Positions 25,609 to 35,446 of a stretch of DNA of 64,000 bases are shown here, piece by piece. The notes under the pieces are model-generated. The model did not search any database and was not told where the DNA came from. It saw only the letters and a list, made by a program, of their open reading frames with translations. Where the stretch lies: assembly GCF_001646785.1 (NCBI RefSeq), contig NZ_LRRH01000011.1, positions 1 to 64,000 of the forward strand. The letters are read 5' to 3'. How positions within the stretch are numbered: the first letter of the stretch is position 1; the number at the start of each line of letters is the position of its first letter. Position numbers and translations under genes: made by a program. This DNA is from Rhodococcus phenolicus. Its GTDB lineage: Bacteria > Actinomycetota > Actinomycetes > Mycobacteriales > Mycobacteriaceae.

Positions 25609-28600
25609 GTGACGATCGACGAGACCACACCAGCCGACAACGGACGGAACTCGAAGGCATCACGACGCACCAACGAACGCGGGGTCACCACCTCGCGGCC
25701 CGGCGCACTGGTCGACAAGATCCTCGCCGGTGAGCCCTACGCTCTCGCGTTCGGTGGACAGGGTGCCCCCTGGCTCAGCTCGCTCGACGAACTCAGCCGC
25801 GACAACGGCCTCGAGCCGGTCCTGACCGACCTGGTCAACGCCGCCGCAGCAGCCCTCGCCCCCGTCGCACACGACCTCGTGGTCGTGCGCCCTGCCGGAT
25901 TCGATCCCGTCGCGTGGATCCTCGAGCAGGATGTCGCCGACGAGGACGAGCAGCCGGCTGCCGGACCGTCCCCCACCACACTGACTTCCGCCGCGGTGTC
26001 CATGCCCGGCGTCTTCCTCACCCAGGTCGCGGCTCTGCGCGCCCTGGCCAACCAGGGTCTGGACGTGTCCGCGCACGCGCCGACCGCCGCAATCGGTCAC
26101 TCCGCCGGCGTGCTCGCCGTCGAGGCCGTCGCCGCCGGCGGCCGCAAGGACGCCGAGATCCTCGCGATCGCACAGCTGATCGGTGCTGCCGCGACCCTCG
26201 TCGGCCGCCGTCGCGGCGTCATCGCCGGTGCTGAGCGTTTCCCGATGGTCGCCGTTGCCGGGGTCGACCCCGACCGCCTGCGCGCCATCGTCGCCGAGGT
26301 GTTCGACGGTCAGGATCCCGAGCGCAGCGCGGTCGTCGCGATCCGCAACGCCCGTCGTCGCGTCGTGCTGTCCGGCCCGCCGGCGGCGCTCGCGCGCGTC
26401 CAGCAGCGCTGCGAGGAGATCTCCGCCGCCGAGACCCGGGAGCGCGAGTCGAAGAAGCGCGGCGGTGCCGTGTTCGACCCGACCTTCGAGCCGGTTTCCG
26501 CCGAGGTCGGCTTCCACCATCCCGCTCTCGCCGATGCGGTCGAGCAGGTCACCGACTGGGCGTCGCGTTGCGACCTGGACGTCGAACTGGCCCGTTCGCT
26601 CGCGCAGGCGATCCTCGTCGACCCGGTCGACTGGATCGAACTCGTCGACGGTGCCGTCGCGTCCGGCGCCTCGTGGATCCTCGATCTCGGCCCCGGTGAG
26701 CTGCTCACCCGGATGACCGCCTCCGGTCTGCGCGGCCAGGGCGTCGGCATCATCGCCGCCGCGACCCGTGGCGGCCAGCGCAACCTCCTCACCCCGGGCG
26801 CCGAGCCCGAGGTGCCGCGCGCGTGGACCGAGTTCGCGCCCAAGCCCGTCGCTCTGCCCGACGGCCGCATCGGCGTGGAGACCTCGTTCACCCGCCTGAC
26901 GGGCCGTTCGCCGATCCTGCTCGCCGGCATGACCCCGACGACGGTGGATCCGAAGATCGTCGCGGCCGCCGCGAACGCCGGTCACTGGGCCGAGCTCGCC
27001 GGTGGCGGCCAGGTCACCGAGCAGATCTTCGCCGACCACGTCGCGGAGCTGAAGGACCTGCTCGAGCCGGGCCGCGCCGTGCAGTTCAACTCGATGTTCC
27101 TCGACCCGTACCTGTGGAAGCTGCACGTCGGTGGCAAGCGGCTCGTGCCGAAGGCCCGCGCCGCGGGCGCGCCGTTCGACGGTGTGGTCGTCACCGCGGG
27201 TATCCCGGAGCTCGAGGAAGCCGTCTCGATCATCGAGGAGCTCACCGAGGCCGGCATCAGCCACGTCGCGTTCAAGCCGGGCACCGTCGCGCAGATCCGT
27301 TCGGTGATCCGCATCGCGAACGAGGTCCCGGACTTCCCGGTCATCGTGCACATCGAGGGTGGCCGCGCCGGTGGTCACCACTCGTGGGAGGACCTCGACG
27401 ACCTGCTGCTCGACACGTACGCCGAGCTGCGCACCCGCCCGAACCTGGTGCTGTGCGTCGGCGGTGGCATCGGCACCCCGGAGCGGGCCGCCGACTACCT
27501 GACCGGCCGCTGGTCCACCGAGTACGGCTTCCCGGCGATGCCGCTCGACGGCATCCTCGTCGGCACCGCCGCGATGGCCACCCTCGAAGCGACCACCGCT
27601 CCCGTGGTCAAGCAGCTGCTGGTGGACACCCCCGGCACCCCCGACTGGGTCGGTGCCGGTACCGCGACCGGCGGCATGGCGTCGGGTCGCAGCCAGCTCG
27701 GCGCCGACATCCACGAGATCGACAACGCCGCGTCCCGCACCGGCCGCCTGCTCGACGAGGTCGCCGGTGACGCCGACGCCGTCGCGGCCCGCCGCGACGA
27801 GATCATCGCCGCGCTGGACATCACCGCGAAGCCGTACTTCGGTGACGTCGCGGAGATGACCTACCTGCAGTGGCTGACCCGCTACCTCGAGCTCGCGATC
27901 GGCGCGGATTCCGCATGCGAGTTCGACTGCGGCACCGATCTCGCCGACGCCGTCGCCGAGGCGCACACCAGCCCGTGGCTGGACGTGTCCTGGCGTGACC
28001 GTTTCCGCGAGATGCTGCAGCGCGCCGAGGCCCGTCTGCACCCGGTCGACCGCGGCCCCATCCCGACGCTGTTCGACGAGGACGCGACCCTCGAGCGTCC
28101 CTACGCGGCGATCAAGGCGCTCACGGGCCGGTACCCGGACGCAGGCGACGTCGTGCTGCACCCGGCGGACGTGCCGTTCTTCGTTTCCCTGTGCCGCACG
28201 CCGGGCAAGCCGGTGAACTTCGTGCCGGTCGTCGACCAGGACGTGCGCCGCTGGTGGCGGTCCGATTCGCTGTGGCAGGCCCACGACCCGCGCTACACCG
28301 CCGACCAGGTCTGCGTCATCCCGGGCACCGTCGCCGTCGCGGGCATCACCCGTGTCGACGAGCCCGTCGGCGAGCTGCTCGACCGCTTCGAGAAGGCCAC
28401 CGTCGACGAGCTGCTCGCTGCCGGTGCCGAGCCGGTTCAGGTCGTCGCGCGTCGCCACCGGGACCGCGCCGCCGGCCTGCTCGACGCCGTCCTGTCCGCG
28501 CCCGACGTCGCCTGGTCGGGCCGTCAGACCCTGAATCCCGTCCACCGCCTCGGTGATGTCGTCGAGTGGACCGTCGAGGCCGACGGCGCTGCCGTGCACG

Positions 28601-31600
28601 CCCCGACCGGTGCGACCCTGAGCGTCCTCGACGACGAGCACGTCGGCCTCCGCGTGCCGCTGCTCCGCGACAAGGCCGTCGAGATCCGTATCACCGTCCC
28701 GGCATCCGTGCGCACCGGCGGTGCCCCGGTCGTCACCGAGGCCGACGCCGCCGCGTCGATGTCGGCGCTGCTCGGTGTCGCCGCCGGTCAGGAACTGCCG
28801 GTCGTGAAGAAGGGTGCCGCCCGCATCACCCTCGGCTGGCTGCCGGAGAAGATCGCCGACCACGCCGGTGTCACCGGCGCCGGCCTGCCCGCGAACCTGA
28901 CGACGGGCACCAGCGGTGTTCCGGACGTGCTCGTCGGCGCGTGCTGGCCCGCGGTGTTCGCGGCACTCGGCGCGTCCCGGACCGACGACGGGCTGTCGGT
29001 CATCGAGGGCATGCTCGACCTGGTCCACCTCGACCACGCCATCGACGTCAAGGACGGTCTGCCGAACGACCCGGCGATCCTCGGCGTCAGAGCACAGGTC
29101 GCGAACGTCGCCGACACCGACCTCGGTCGTGTCGTCGAGGTCCGTGTCGACATCGCCGCCGACAACGGCGACGGCTCCGGCGACAACGTCGTCGCGCAGC
29201 TGGTCGAGCGGTTCGCGATCCGCGGCCGCACCGGCACCGTCGAACTCGCCGACCCGGTCCGTGCCGGTGGTTCGCTCTCGGACGACGCCGCGGACACCGC
29301 CCGTCGTCGCCGCCGCGATGCCGTGATCGTCGCGCCCATCGACATGAGCGCGTTCGCCCGTGTCTCGGGTGACCACAACCCGATCCATACCTCGGACAAC
29401 GCCGCGCTGCTGGCCGGTCTGGGCACCCCGATCGTGCACGGCATGTGGTTGTCGGCCGCCGCTCAGCAGGTCGTCACCGCCGTCGAGGCCGACGCGAAGC
29501 TGCCGGTCCGCCGCCTGACCGCCTGGACCGCCCGGTTCCTCGGCATGGTCCGCCCGGGCGCGCAGATCGACGTGCGCGTCGACCGCGTCGGCACCGACAA
29601 CGGCGCCGAGATCATCGAGGTCGGCTGCCGCGTCGACGGCGACCTGGTGATGGTCGCGACCGGCCGCACCGCTGCCCCGAAGACCGTCTACGCGTTCCCC
29701 GGTCAGGGCATCCAGCGTCCCGGCATGGGCCTCGACGCCCGCGCCCGCAGCAAGGCCGCCCGCGAGATCTGGGATCGTGCCGACAAGCACACCCGGAAGG
29801 CACTGGGCTTCTCGATCCTCGCCGTGGTGCGCGACAACCCGACCGTGCTCAAGGCGCGCGGGGTCACCCACAAGCACCCGGACGGTGTGCTGCACCTGAC
29901 GCAGTTCACCCAGGTCGCGATGGCGACCCTCGGTGTCGCGCAGATCGCCGAACTCCGCGAGGCCGGCGCGTTCGTCGAGGGGTCGTACCTCGCGGGCCAC
30001 TCGGTCGGCGAGTACAACGCGCTCGCCGCGGTCGCCGGTGTGCTGCCGCTCGAGGCGGTGCTGGAGGTCGTGTTCCAGCGCGGCTCCGCGATGCATGCCC
30101 TCGTCCCGCGCGACGAGCAGGGCCGCTCGAACTACCGCATGGCCGCGATCCGGCCGTCGCAGTTCGGTGTCGCCGACGACGACCTGCAGGACTTCGTGGC
30201 CGGTGTCGCCGCGGAGGCCGGTGAATTCCTCGAGATCGTGAACCTGAACCTGCGTGGCTCGCAGTACGCCATCGCCGGTACGGTGGCGGGTCTCGAAGCC
30301 CTCGAAAGCGTCATCGAGCGCAAGGTCGCCGAGTTCGGCGGCAAGCGCGCATTCATCCTGGTCCCGGGCATCGACGTGCCGTTCCACTCGACCGTCCTGC
30401 GTGGCGGTGTGGATGACTTCCGCGAGCGGCTGCTGCACCTGCTGCCCGAGCAGATCGACCCGGACATCCTCATCGGCCGCTACATCCCGAACCTCGTGCC
30501 CAAGCCGTTCAACCTGCGCCGTGAGTTCATCCAGGAGATCGCGGACCTGGTTCCGTCGCAGCCCCTCGCCGAGGTCCTCGCGGACTTCGACACCTGGGCG
30601 GCGAAGCCGGTCGAGCTGACCCGCGTCGTGCTCGCCGAGCTCCTCGCGTGGCAGTTCGCGTCGCCGGTCCGCTGGATCGAGACGCAGGATCTGCTCTTCG
30701 CCGACGAGGCCGACGGTGGTCTCGGCGTCGAACGTTTCGTCGAGGTCGGCCTCGGTGCCGCCCCGACCGTCGCGAACCTGGCGTCGCAGACCCTGAAGCT
30801 GCCGGGCCGTTTCGGTGAGCCCGTCGAGGTCCTCAACATCGAGCGGGAAGCGTCGGTCGTGTACTCCACGGACGTCGATCCCGCTCCGGTCGAGGACGAC
30901 GAGCCGGCGGCGCCTGCTGCCGAGGCCGCTCCGGCTGCCGCTGCCGCTCCGGCCGCTGCTCCCGCCGCACCCGCCGGTGGCCCGCGCCCCGACGACATCG
31001 CGTTCAAGGCCGCCGACGCCACCCAGGTGCTCATCGCCCTGTGGACGAAGCTGCGCCCCGACCAGATCGGCCCCGCCGACACGATCGAGGCCCTGTGCGA
31101 CGGTGTGTCCTCGCGCCGCAACCAGCTGCTCGTCGACCTCGGTTCCGAGCTGTCGCTCGGTGCGATCGACGGTGCCGCGGACGCCGACATGGGCGCACTG
31201 GCAGGCACGGTCGATCGTCTGGCCCGCACCTACCGCCCGTTCGGCCCGGTGCTGACCGACTCGATCAACGACCACCTGCGCAAGGTGTTCGGGCCGTCCG
31301 GCAAGCGTCCGGCGTACGTCACCGACCGTGTCACCAAGGTGTGGGGCCTGGGCGAAGGCTGGTCCCAGCACGTGACCGCCGAGGTCGCGCTCGGCAGCCG
31401 CGACGGTGTCTCCATCCGCGGTGGCGACCTGGGTGGCCTGTCGCAGGGCGCCCTGTCCGACGCTGCCGCCGTCGACACGCTGATCGACGCGGCCGTGCAG
31501 TCCGTCGCCGGTCGCCGCGGTATTGCGGTGTCCATGCCGTCCGCCGGTGGCGGCGGGGGAGCGACCGTCGACGCCGCAGCTCTCGGCGAGTTCGCCGAGC

Positions 31601-34600
31601 AGATCACCGGCCGTGACGGTGTGCTCGCCAGCGCCGCTCGCCTGGTGCTCGAGCAGCTCGGCCTGGCCGAGCAGACCTCGGGCCTGGCGGACAAGGCAGA
31701 CAGCGAACTGATCGACCTGGTCTCCGCGGAGCTCGGCTCCGACTGGCCGCGTCAGGTCGCACCGGCGTTCGACGCCCGCAAGGCCGTCCTCATCGACGAC
31801 CGCTGGGCCACCGCCCGTGAAGACCTGGCCCGTGTCTGGCTGAGTGACGGGGCGAGCGAAGCGACGGGGAACTCGAACGGGGCGAGCGAAGCGACGGGGA
31901 ACTCGAACGGGGCGAGCGAAGCGACGGGGAATTCCGACGGCATCGCCGTCGAGCGTTTCACCGGTGCCGGCGCCACCGTCGCCGCGCACGCCGCCTTCTG
32001 GCAGCGCAAGGCCACCGAGGCCGGTCGCACCGTGCTCGCCGAGACCTTCGGCCGCATCGCGACCGCCGCCGCCGACGTCACCGACGCCGAATACGCGGAC
32101 GAGGTCGCCGTCGTGACCGGCGCCAGCAAGGGCGGTATCGGCGCAGCCGTGGCCGCGAAGCTGCTCGGCGGTGGCGCGACCGTGGTCGTGACCACGTCGA
32201 GCCTGAACGACTCCCGTCTCGGCTTCTACAAGGAGCTGTACGCACAGAACGCGCGTGCCGGTGCGGCCCTGTGGGTGATCCCGGCGAACATGGCGTCCTA
32301 CGCGGACGTCGACGCCCTGATCGAGTGGCTCGGCACCGAGACCGTGGAGAACGCGGGTGGCGCCAAGAAGCTCGTCAAGGACGCGCTGACCCCGACGCTG
32401 CTGTTCCCGTTCGCCGCGCCGCGCGTGGCCGGCTCCCTCGCCGACGCGGGTGCCCGCGCGGAGATGGAGATGCGGGTGCTGCTGTGGTCGGTCGAGCGGC
32501 TCATCGCCGGACTCGCCGCAATCGGCAACGACCGCGACGTCGACACCCACCTGCACGTGGTGCTGCCCGGTTCCCCGAACCGCGGCATGTTCGGTGGCGA
32601 CGGCGCCTACGGCGAGTCGAAGGCCGCGCTCGACGCGGTCGTCACCCGCTGGGGTTCCGAGAAGATCTGGGCCGAGCGCGTCACCTTGGCGCACGCTCTG
32701 ATCGGATGGGTACGCGGCACCGGCCTCATGGGCGGCAACGACCCGCTGGTCGAGGCCGTCGAGGCCGCCGGCGTGCGTACCTGGTCGACGCAGGAGATGG
32801 CCACCGAGCTGCTGAAGCTGGTCGGTCCGGAGGCGCAGCGCCTGGCGGCCGACAAGCCGCTCGTCGCGGACCTCACCGGCGGTCTCGCCGGGGCCGATCT
32901 GGATCTGCCGGCACTGGCGAAGCAGGCGCAGGACGCGGCCGACGCCGCCGAGACCGAGGTCGAGGACGAGTCGGGCACCATCGCGGCCCTGCCGTCCGCG
33001 CCGCGCCTCGACGCCGCCCTGCCCGTCCCGGCGTGGAACGAGCTCGACGTCGACCCGGCCGACCTGGTCGTGATCGTCGGCGCCGGCGAGCTCGGCCCGT
33101 TCGGTTCGGCCCGCACCCGCTTCGAGATGGAGGTCGACGAGGAACTGTCGGCCGCCGGTGTGCTGGAGCTGGCCTGGGTGACCGGCCTGGTCGAGTGGGA
33201 GAACGACCCGAAGCCCGGCTTCTACGATGTCGAGTCCGGTGAGCTGGTGCCGGAGGCGGAGATCGCCGATCGCTACCACGACGCGGTGGTCGAGCGCTGC
33301 GGCATCCGCCGCTACGCCGACGACGGCGCCATGATCGACAACACTGCTCCGCTGCTGACCTCGGTGTTCCTCGACAAGGACCTGTCCTTCGTCGTCGGTT
33401 CCGAGGCCGAGGCCCGCGCGTTCGTCGACGCCGACCCGGAGAACACGGTCGCGTCCGTGGACGCCGAGTCCGGCGACTGGACGGTCACCCGCAAGGCCGG
33501 CACCGAGATCCGCGTCCCGCGCAAGGCGAAGCTGACCCGCACGGTCGGCGGTCAGATCCCCACCGGGTTCGACGTCACCAAGTGGGGCATCCCCGCGGAC
33601 ATGGCGGAGTCGGTGGACCGGGTCGGCCTGTGGAACATCGTCACCACCGTCGACGCGTTCCTCACCGGTGGCTTCACCCCGTCGGAGCTGCTGCGCTGGG
33701 TGCACCCGTCGCTGGTGGCGAACACGCAGGGCACCGGCATGGGCGGCATGACCTCGATGCGCTCGCTGTACATCGACACGCTGCTCGGCGAGTCCCGCGC
33801 GAACGACATCCTGCAGGAAGCCCTGCCGAACGTCATCGCCGCGCACGTCGTGCAGTCCTATGTCGGCGGCTACGGCGCGATGGTGCACCCGGTCGCGGCG
33901 TGCGCCACGGCCGCGGTGTCGGTCGAGGAAGGCGTCGACAAGATCAAGCTGGGCAAGGCCGAGCTGGTCGTGGCCGGCGGCTTCGACGACCTGGGCATCG
34001 AGGGTATCGTCGGCTTCGGTGACATGTCCGCGACCGCCAAGTCGGAGGACATGACCGCCAAGGGCATCAGCGACAACCGGTTCTCACGGGCCAACGACCG
34101 CCGTCGCGGCGGGTTCGTCGAGTCGGCCGGTGGCGGCACGGTGCTGCTGGCGCGCGGTGACCTGGCACTGGAGATGGGCCTTCCGGTTCTCGGTGTGGTC
34201 GCGTGGGCCGGGTCCTTCGCCGACGGCGTGCACACCTCGATCCCGGCTCCGGGTATCGGAGCTCTCGGCGCCGGTCGCGGTGGACGCGAGTCCGGCCTGG
34301 CCCGGGAACTGCGCAAGCTCGGGGTGACCGCCGACGACATCGCCGTGATCTCCAAGCACGACACGTCCACGGCGGCGAACGACCCGAACGAGGCCGAGCT
34401 GCACGAACGCCTGGCCGGCGCGCTGGGCCGCAGCGAGGGCAACCCGCTGTTCGTGGTGTCGCAGAAGACCCTCACCGGTCACGCCAAGGGCGGCGCGGCG
34501 GCTTTCCAGCTGATCGGCCTGTGCCAGGTCCTCAGCCAGGGTGTCGTCCCGCCGAACCGCAGCCTGGACTGCGTCGACGAGAAGATGGCCGAGTTCGAGC

Positions 34601-34983
34601 ACCTGGTGTGGGCACGGACCCCGATCCGGTTCGGCGAGCAGTACGCGCTCAAGGCCGGTCTGCTGACCAGCCTCGGGTTCGGGCACGTGTCCGGTCTGAT
34701 CGCGGTGGTGCACCCGCAGGCGTTCGTCGAGGCGATCCCCGCCGAGCGCCGCGCGGCGTACGTCGCGCAGTCGCAGCAGCGCACCGTCGACGGTAAGCGT
34801 CGCCTGGCCGCCGCGATGACCGGCGGTGCCGCGCTGTACCAGCGGCCGGCGGATCGTCGCCTCGGGGGCGACGGGGTTCCGGCGAAGGCGTCGCGTCAGC
34901 TCGAGGCGGACATGCTGCTCAGCGCGGAGGCGCGTCTCGGCGACGACGACGTGTACCGCTCGGGTCTGCCCGGCTGCAAGTAG
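25609..34983 (+). CDS. fas: Type I fatty acid synthase
   Basis: The GTG at 25609 with AGGAGAGGA upstream gives 3124 residues, slightly longer than the 3069 of M. tuberculosis Fas; the frame is open to 25489. Domains in order: acetyltransferase (GHSAG, about 162), enoyl reductase (HIEGGRAGGHHSWEDL, about 580), dehydratase (SGDHNPIH, about 1255), malonyl/palmitoyl transferase (AGHSVGEY, about 1463), ACP (Ser in GVSSRRNQ, about 1832), ketoreductase (VVTGASKGGIG, about 2169) and ketosynthase (ACATA, Cys about 2765). It makes long-chain acyl-CoAs feeding phospholipids and mycolates. Three tandem 10-residue repeats (GASEATGNSN type, about 2081-2110) lie just before the KR domain, where the M. tuberculosis protein has a short unrelated linker. 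Confidence 0.97.
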   Translation: MTIDETTPADNGRNSKASRRTNERGVTTSRPGALVDKILAGEPYALAFGGQGAPWLSSLDELSRDNGLEPVLTDLVNAAAAALAPVAHDLVVVRPAGFDPVAWILEQDVADEDEQPAAGPSPTTLTSAAVSMPGVFLTQVAALRALANQGLDVSAHAPTAAIGHSAGVLAVEAVAAGGRKDAEILAIAQLIGAAATLVGRRRGVIAGAERFPMVAVAGVDPDRLRAIVAEVFDGQDPERSAVVAIRNARRRVVLSGPPAALARVQQRCEEISAAETRERESKKRGGAVFDPTFEPVSAEVGFHHPALADAVEQVTDWASRCDLDVELARSLAQAILVDPVDWIELVDGAVASGASWILDLGPGELLTRMTASGLRGQGVGIIAAATRGGQRNLLTPGAEPEVPRAWTEFAPKPVALPDGRIGVETSFTRLTGRSPILLAGMTPTTVDPKIVAAAANAGHWAELAGGGQVTEQIFADHVAELKDLLEPGRAVQFNSMFLDPYLWKLHVGGKRLVPKARAAGAPFDGVVVTAGIPELEEAVSIIEELTEAGISHVAFKPGTVAQIRSVIRIANEVPDFPVIVHIEGGRAGGHHSWEDLDDLLLDTYAELRTRPNLVLCVGGGIGTPERAADYLTGRWSTEYGFPAMPLDGILVGTAAMATLEATTAPVVKQLLVDTPGTPDWVGAGTATGGMASGRSQLGADIHEIDNAASRTGRLLDEVAGDADAVAARRDEIIAALDITAKPYFGDVAEMTYLQWLTRYLELAIGADSACEFDCGTDLADAVAEAHTSPWLDVSWRDRFREMLQRAEARLHPVDRGPIPTLFDEDATLERPYAAIKALTGRYPDAGDVVLHPADVPFFVSLCRTPGKPVNFVPVVDQDVRRWWRSDSLWQAHDPRYTADQVCVIPGTVAVAGITRVDEPVGELLDRFEKATVDELLAAGAEPVQVVARRHRDRAAGLLDAVLSAPDVAWSGRQTLNPVHRLGDVVEWTVEADGAAVHAPTGATLSVLDDEHVGLRVPLLRDKAVEIRITVPASVRTGGAPVVTEADAAASMSALLGVAAGQELPVVKKGAARITLGWLPEKIADHAGVTGAGLPANLTTGTSGVPDVLVGACWPAVFAALGASRTDDGLSVIEGMLDLVHLDHAIDVKDGLPNDPAILGVRAQVANVADTDLGRVVEVRVDIAADNGDGSGDNVVAQLVERFAIRGRTGTVELADPVRAGGSLSDDAADTARRRRRDAVIVAPIDMSAFARVSGDHNPIHTSDNAALLAGLGTPIVHGMWLSAAAQQVVTAVEADAKLPVRRLTAWTARFLGMVRPGAQIDVRVDRVGTDNGAEIIEVGCRVDGDLVMVATGRTAAPKTVYAFPGQGIQRPGMGLDARARSKAAREIWDRADKHTRKALGFSILAVVRDNPTVLKARGVTHKHPDGVLHLTQFTQVAMATLGVAQIAELREAGAFVEGSYLAGHSVGEYNALAAVAGVLPLEAVLEVVFQRGSAMHALVPRDEQGRSNYRMAAIRPSQFGVADDDLQDFVAGVAAEAGEFLEIVNLNLRGSQYAIAGTVAGLEALESVIERKVAEFGGKRAFILVPGIDVPFHSTVLRGGVDDFRERLLHLLPEQIDPDILIGRYIPNLVPKPFNLRREFIQEIADLVPSQPLAEVLADFDTWAAKPVELTRVVLAELLAWQFASPVRWIETQDLLFADEADGGLGVERFVEVGLGAAPTVANLASQTLKLPGRFGEPVEVLNIEREASVVYSTDVDPAPVEDDEPAAPAAEAAPAAAAAPAAAPAAPAGGPRPDDIAFKAADATQVLIALWTKLRPDQIGPADTIEALCDGVSSRRNQLLVDLGSELSLGAIDGAADADMGALAGTVDRLARTYRPFGPVLTDSINDHLRKVFGPSGKRPAYVTDRVTKVWGLGEGWSQHVTAEVALGSRDGVSIRGGDLGGLSQGALSDAAAVDTLIDAAVQSVAGRRGIAVSMPSAGGGGGATVDAAALGEFAEQITGRDGVLASAARLVLEQLGLAEQTSGLADKADSELIDLVSAELGSDWPRQVAPAFDARKAVLIDDRWATAREDLARVWLSDGASEATGNSNGASEATGNSNGASEATGNSDGIAVERFTGAGATVAAHAAFWQRKATEAGRTVLAETFGRIATAAADVTDAEYADEVAVVTGASKGGIGAAVAAKLLGGGATVVVTTSSLNDSRLGFYKELYAQNARAGAALWVIPANMASYADVDALIEWLGTETVENAGGAKKLVKDALTPTLLFPFAAPRVAGSLADAGARAEMEMRVLLWSVERLIAGLAAIGNDRDVDTHLHVVLPGSPNRGMFGGDGAYGESKAALDAVVTRWGSEKIWAERVTLAHALIGWVRGTGLMGGNDPLVEAVEAAGVRTWSTQEMATELLKLVGPEAQRLAADKPLVADLTGGLAGADLDLPALAKQAQDAADAAETEVEDESGTIAALPSAPRLDAALPVPAWNELDVDPADLVVIVGAGELGPFGSARTRFEMEVDEELSAAGVLELAWVTGLVEWENDPKPGFYDVESGELVPEAEIADRYHDAVVERCGIRRYADDGAMIDNTAPLLTSVFLDKDLSFVVGSEAEARAFVDADPENTVASVDAESGDWTVTRKAGTEIRVPRKAKLTRTVGGQIPTGFDVTKWGIPADMAESVDRVGLWNIVTTVDAFLTGGFTPSELLRWVHPSLVANTQGTGMGGMTSMRSLYIDTLLGESRANDILQEALPNVIAAHVVQSYVGGYGAMVHPVAACATAAVSVEEGVDKIKLGKAELVVAGGFDDLGIEGIVGFGDMSATAKSEDMTAKGISDNRFSRANDRRRGGFVESAGGGTVLLARGDLALEMGLPVLGVVAWAGSFADGVHTSIPAPGIGALGAGRGGRESGLARELRKLGVTADDIAVISKHDTSTAANDPNEAELHERLAGALGRSEGNPLFVVSQKTLTGHAKGGAAAFQLIGLCQVLSQGVVPPNRSLDCVDEKMAEFEHLVWARTPIRFGEQYALKAGLLTSLGFGHVSGLIAVVHPQAFVEAIPAERRAAYVAQSQQRTVDGKRRLAAAMTGGAALYQRPADRRLGGDGVPAKASRQLEADMLLSAEARLGDDDVYRSGLPGCK
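31849..31938 (+). repeat. 30-bp tandem repeat, three copies, inside fas
   Basis: Each unit begins GGGGCGAGCGAAGCGACGGG and adds ten more bases; copies 1 and 2 are identical and copy 3 diverges only at its end. The length is a multiple of three, so fas stays in frame. Confidence 0.97.
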
Positions 34984-34991
34984 CAGGGGCC

Positions 34992-35011
34992 GGGGCGAGC
35001 GAGGCGACGGG
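34992..35011 (+). repeat. Related repeat copy between fas and acpS
   Basis: GGGGCGAGCGAGGCGACGGG matches the first 20 bases of the fas tandem unit at 19 of 20 positions. It lies in the 43-base fas-acpS gap, just ahead of the acpS ribosome site. Confidence 0.85.
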
Positions 35012-35026
35012 AAAGGTAACAGCCGG

Positions 35027-35428
35027 ATGGGAGTCGCGGGTGTCGGGTTCGACCTGGTGTCGGTGACGGAGTTCGAGGAGCAGCTGGGCCGCCCCGGCAC
35101 CACGATGCTCACGAGCTTCACACCGGGGGAGCGTCGCGACGCGAACACCCGCAGCTCCCGTCCGGGACGCCACTTCGCGGCCCGGTGGGCGGCCAAGGAG
35201 GCGCTGATCAAGGCATGGTCGGCGTCGATGTTCGGTCGCCCCCCGGTGCTGCCGGAAGGCATCCACCGTGACATCGAGGTGATCTCCGATGCGTGGGGCC
35301 GGCCCGGCATCCGGGTGTACGGGGCTGTGGCCGAGCACCTGGCGGGCATGAGCATCCATGTTTCGCTCACCCACGACGGGGACATGGCGGGGGCGTTCGT
35401 CGTTCTCGAGGGCGCGCCGGGCGGGTAG
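35027..35428 (+). CDS. acpS: Holo-ACP synthase (4'-phosphopantetheinyl transferase)
   Basis: The ATG at 35027 gives 133 residues, the size of Rv2523c. Magnesium-site Asp in GVGFDLVSV and the WAAKEALIKAW motif define the AcpS family; SIHVSLTHDGDMAGAFVV is the C-terminal strand set. It loads phosphopantetheine onto the Fas ACP domain, which in this FAS type lacks a fused transferase domain. It is 43 bases downstream of fas on the same strand, as in mycobacteria, and very likely co-transcribed. Confidence 0.95.
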   Translation: MGVAGVGFDLVSVTEFEEQLGRPGTTMLTSFTPGERRDANTRSSRPGRHFAARWAAKEALIKAWSASMFGRPPVLPEGIHRDIEVISDAWGRPGIRVYGAVAEHLAGMSIHVSLTHDGDMAGAFVVLEGAPGG

Positions 35429-35446
35429 ATCCGGCAGTGCGACGGC

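Noticed and set aside
31849-31938. Tandem repeats in fas considered as a CRISPR array
   Set aside because: Copies are directly adjacent with no spacers, are translated in frame, and no cas gene is present.
25660-33888. A 2742-residue open frame on the minus strand opposite fas
   Set aside because: It is a codon-bias shadow of the GC-rich fas gene: composition is Arg/Gly/Asp/Val-rich without any domain, and the plus-strand frame encodes a complete fatty acid synthase.
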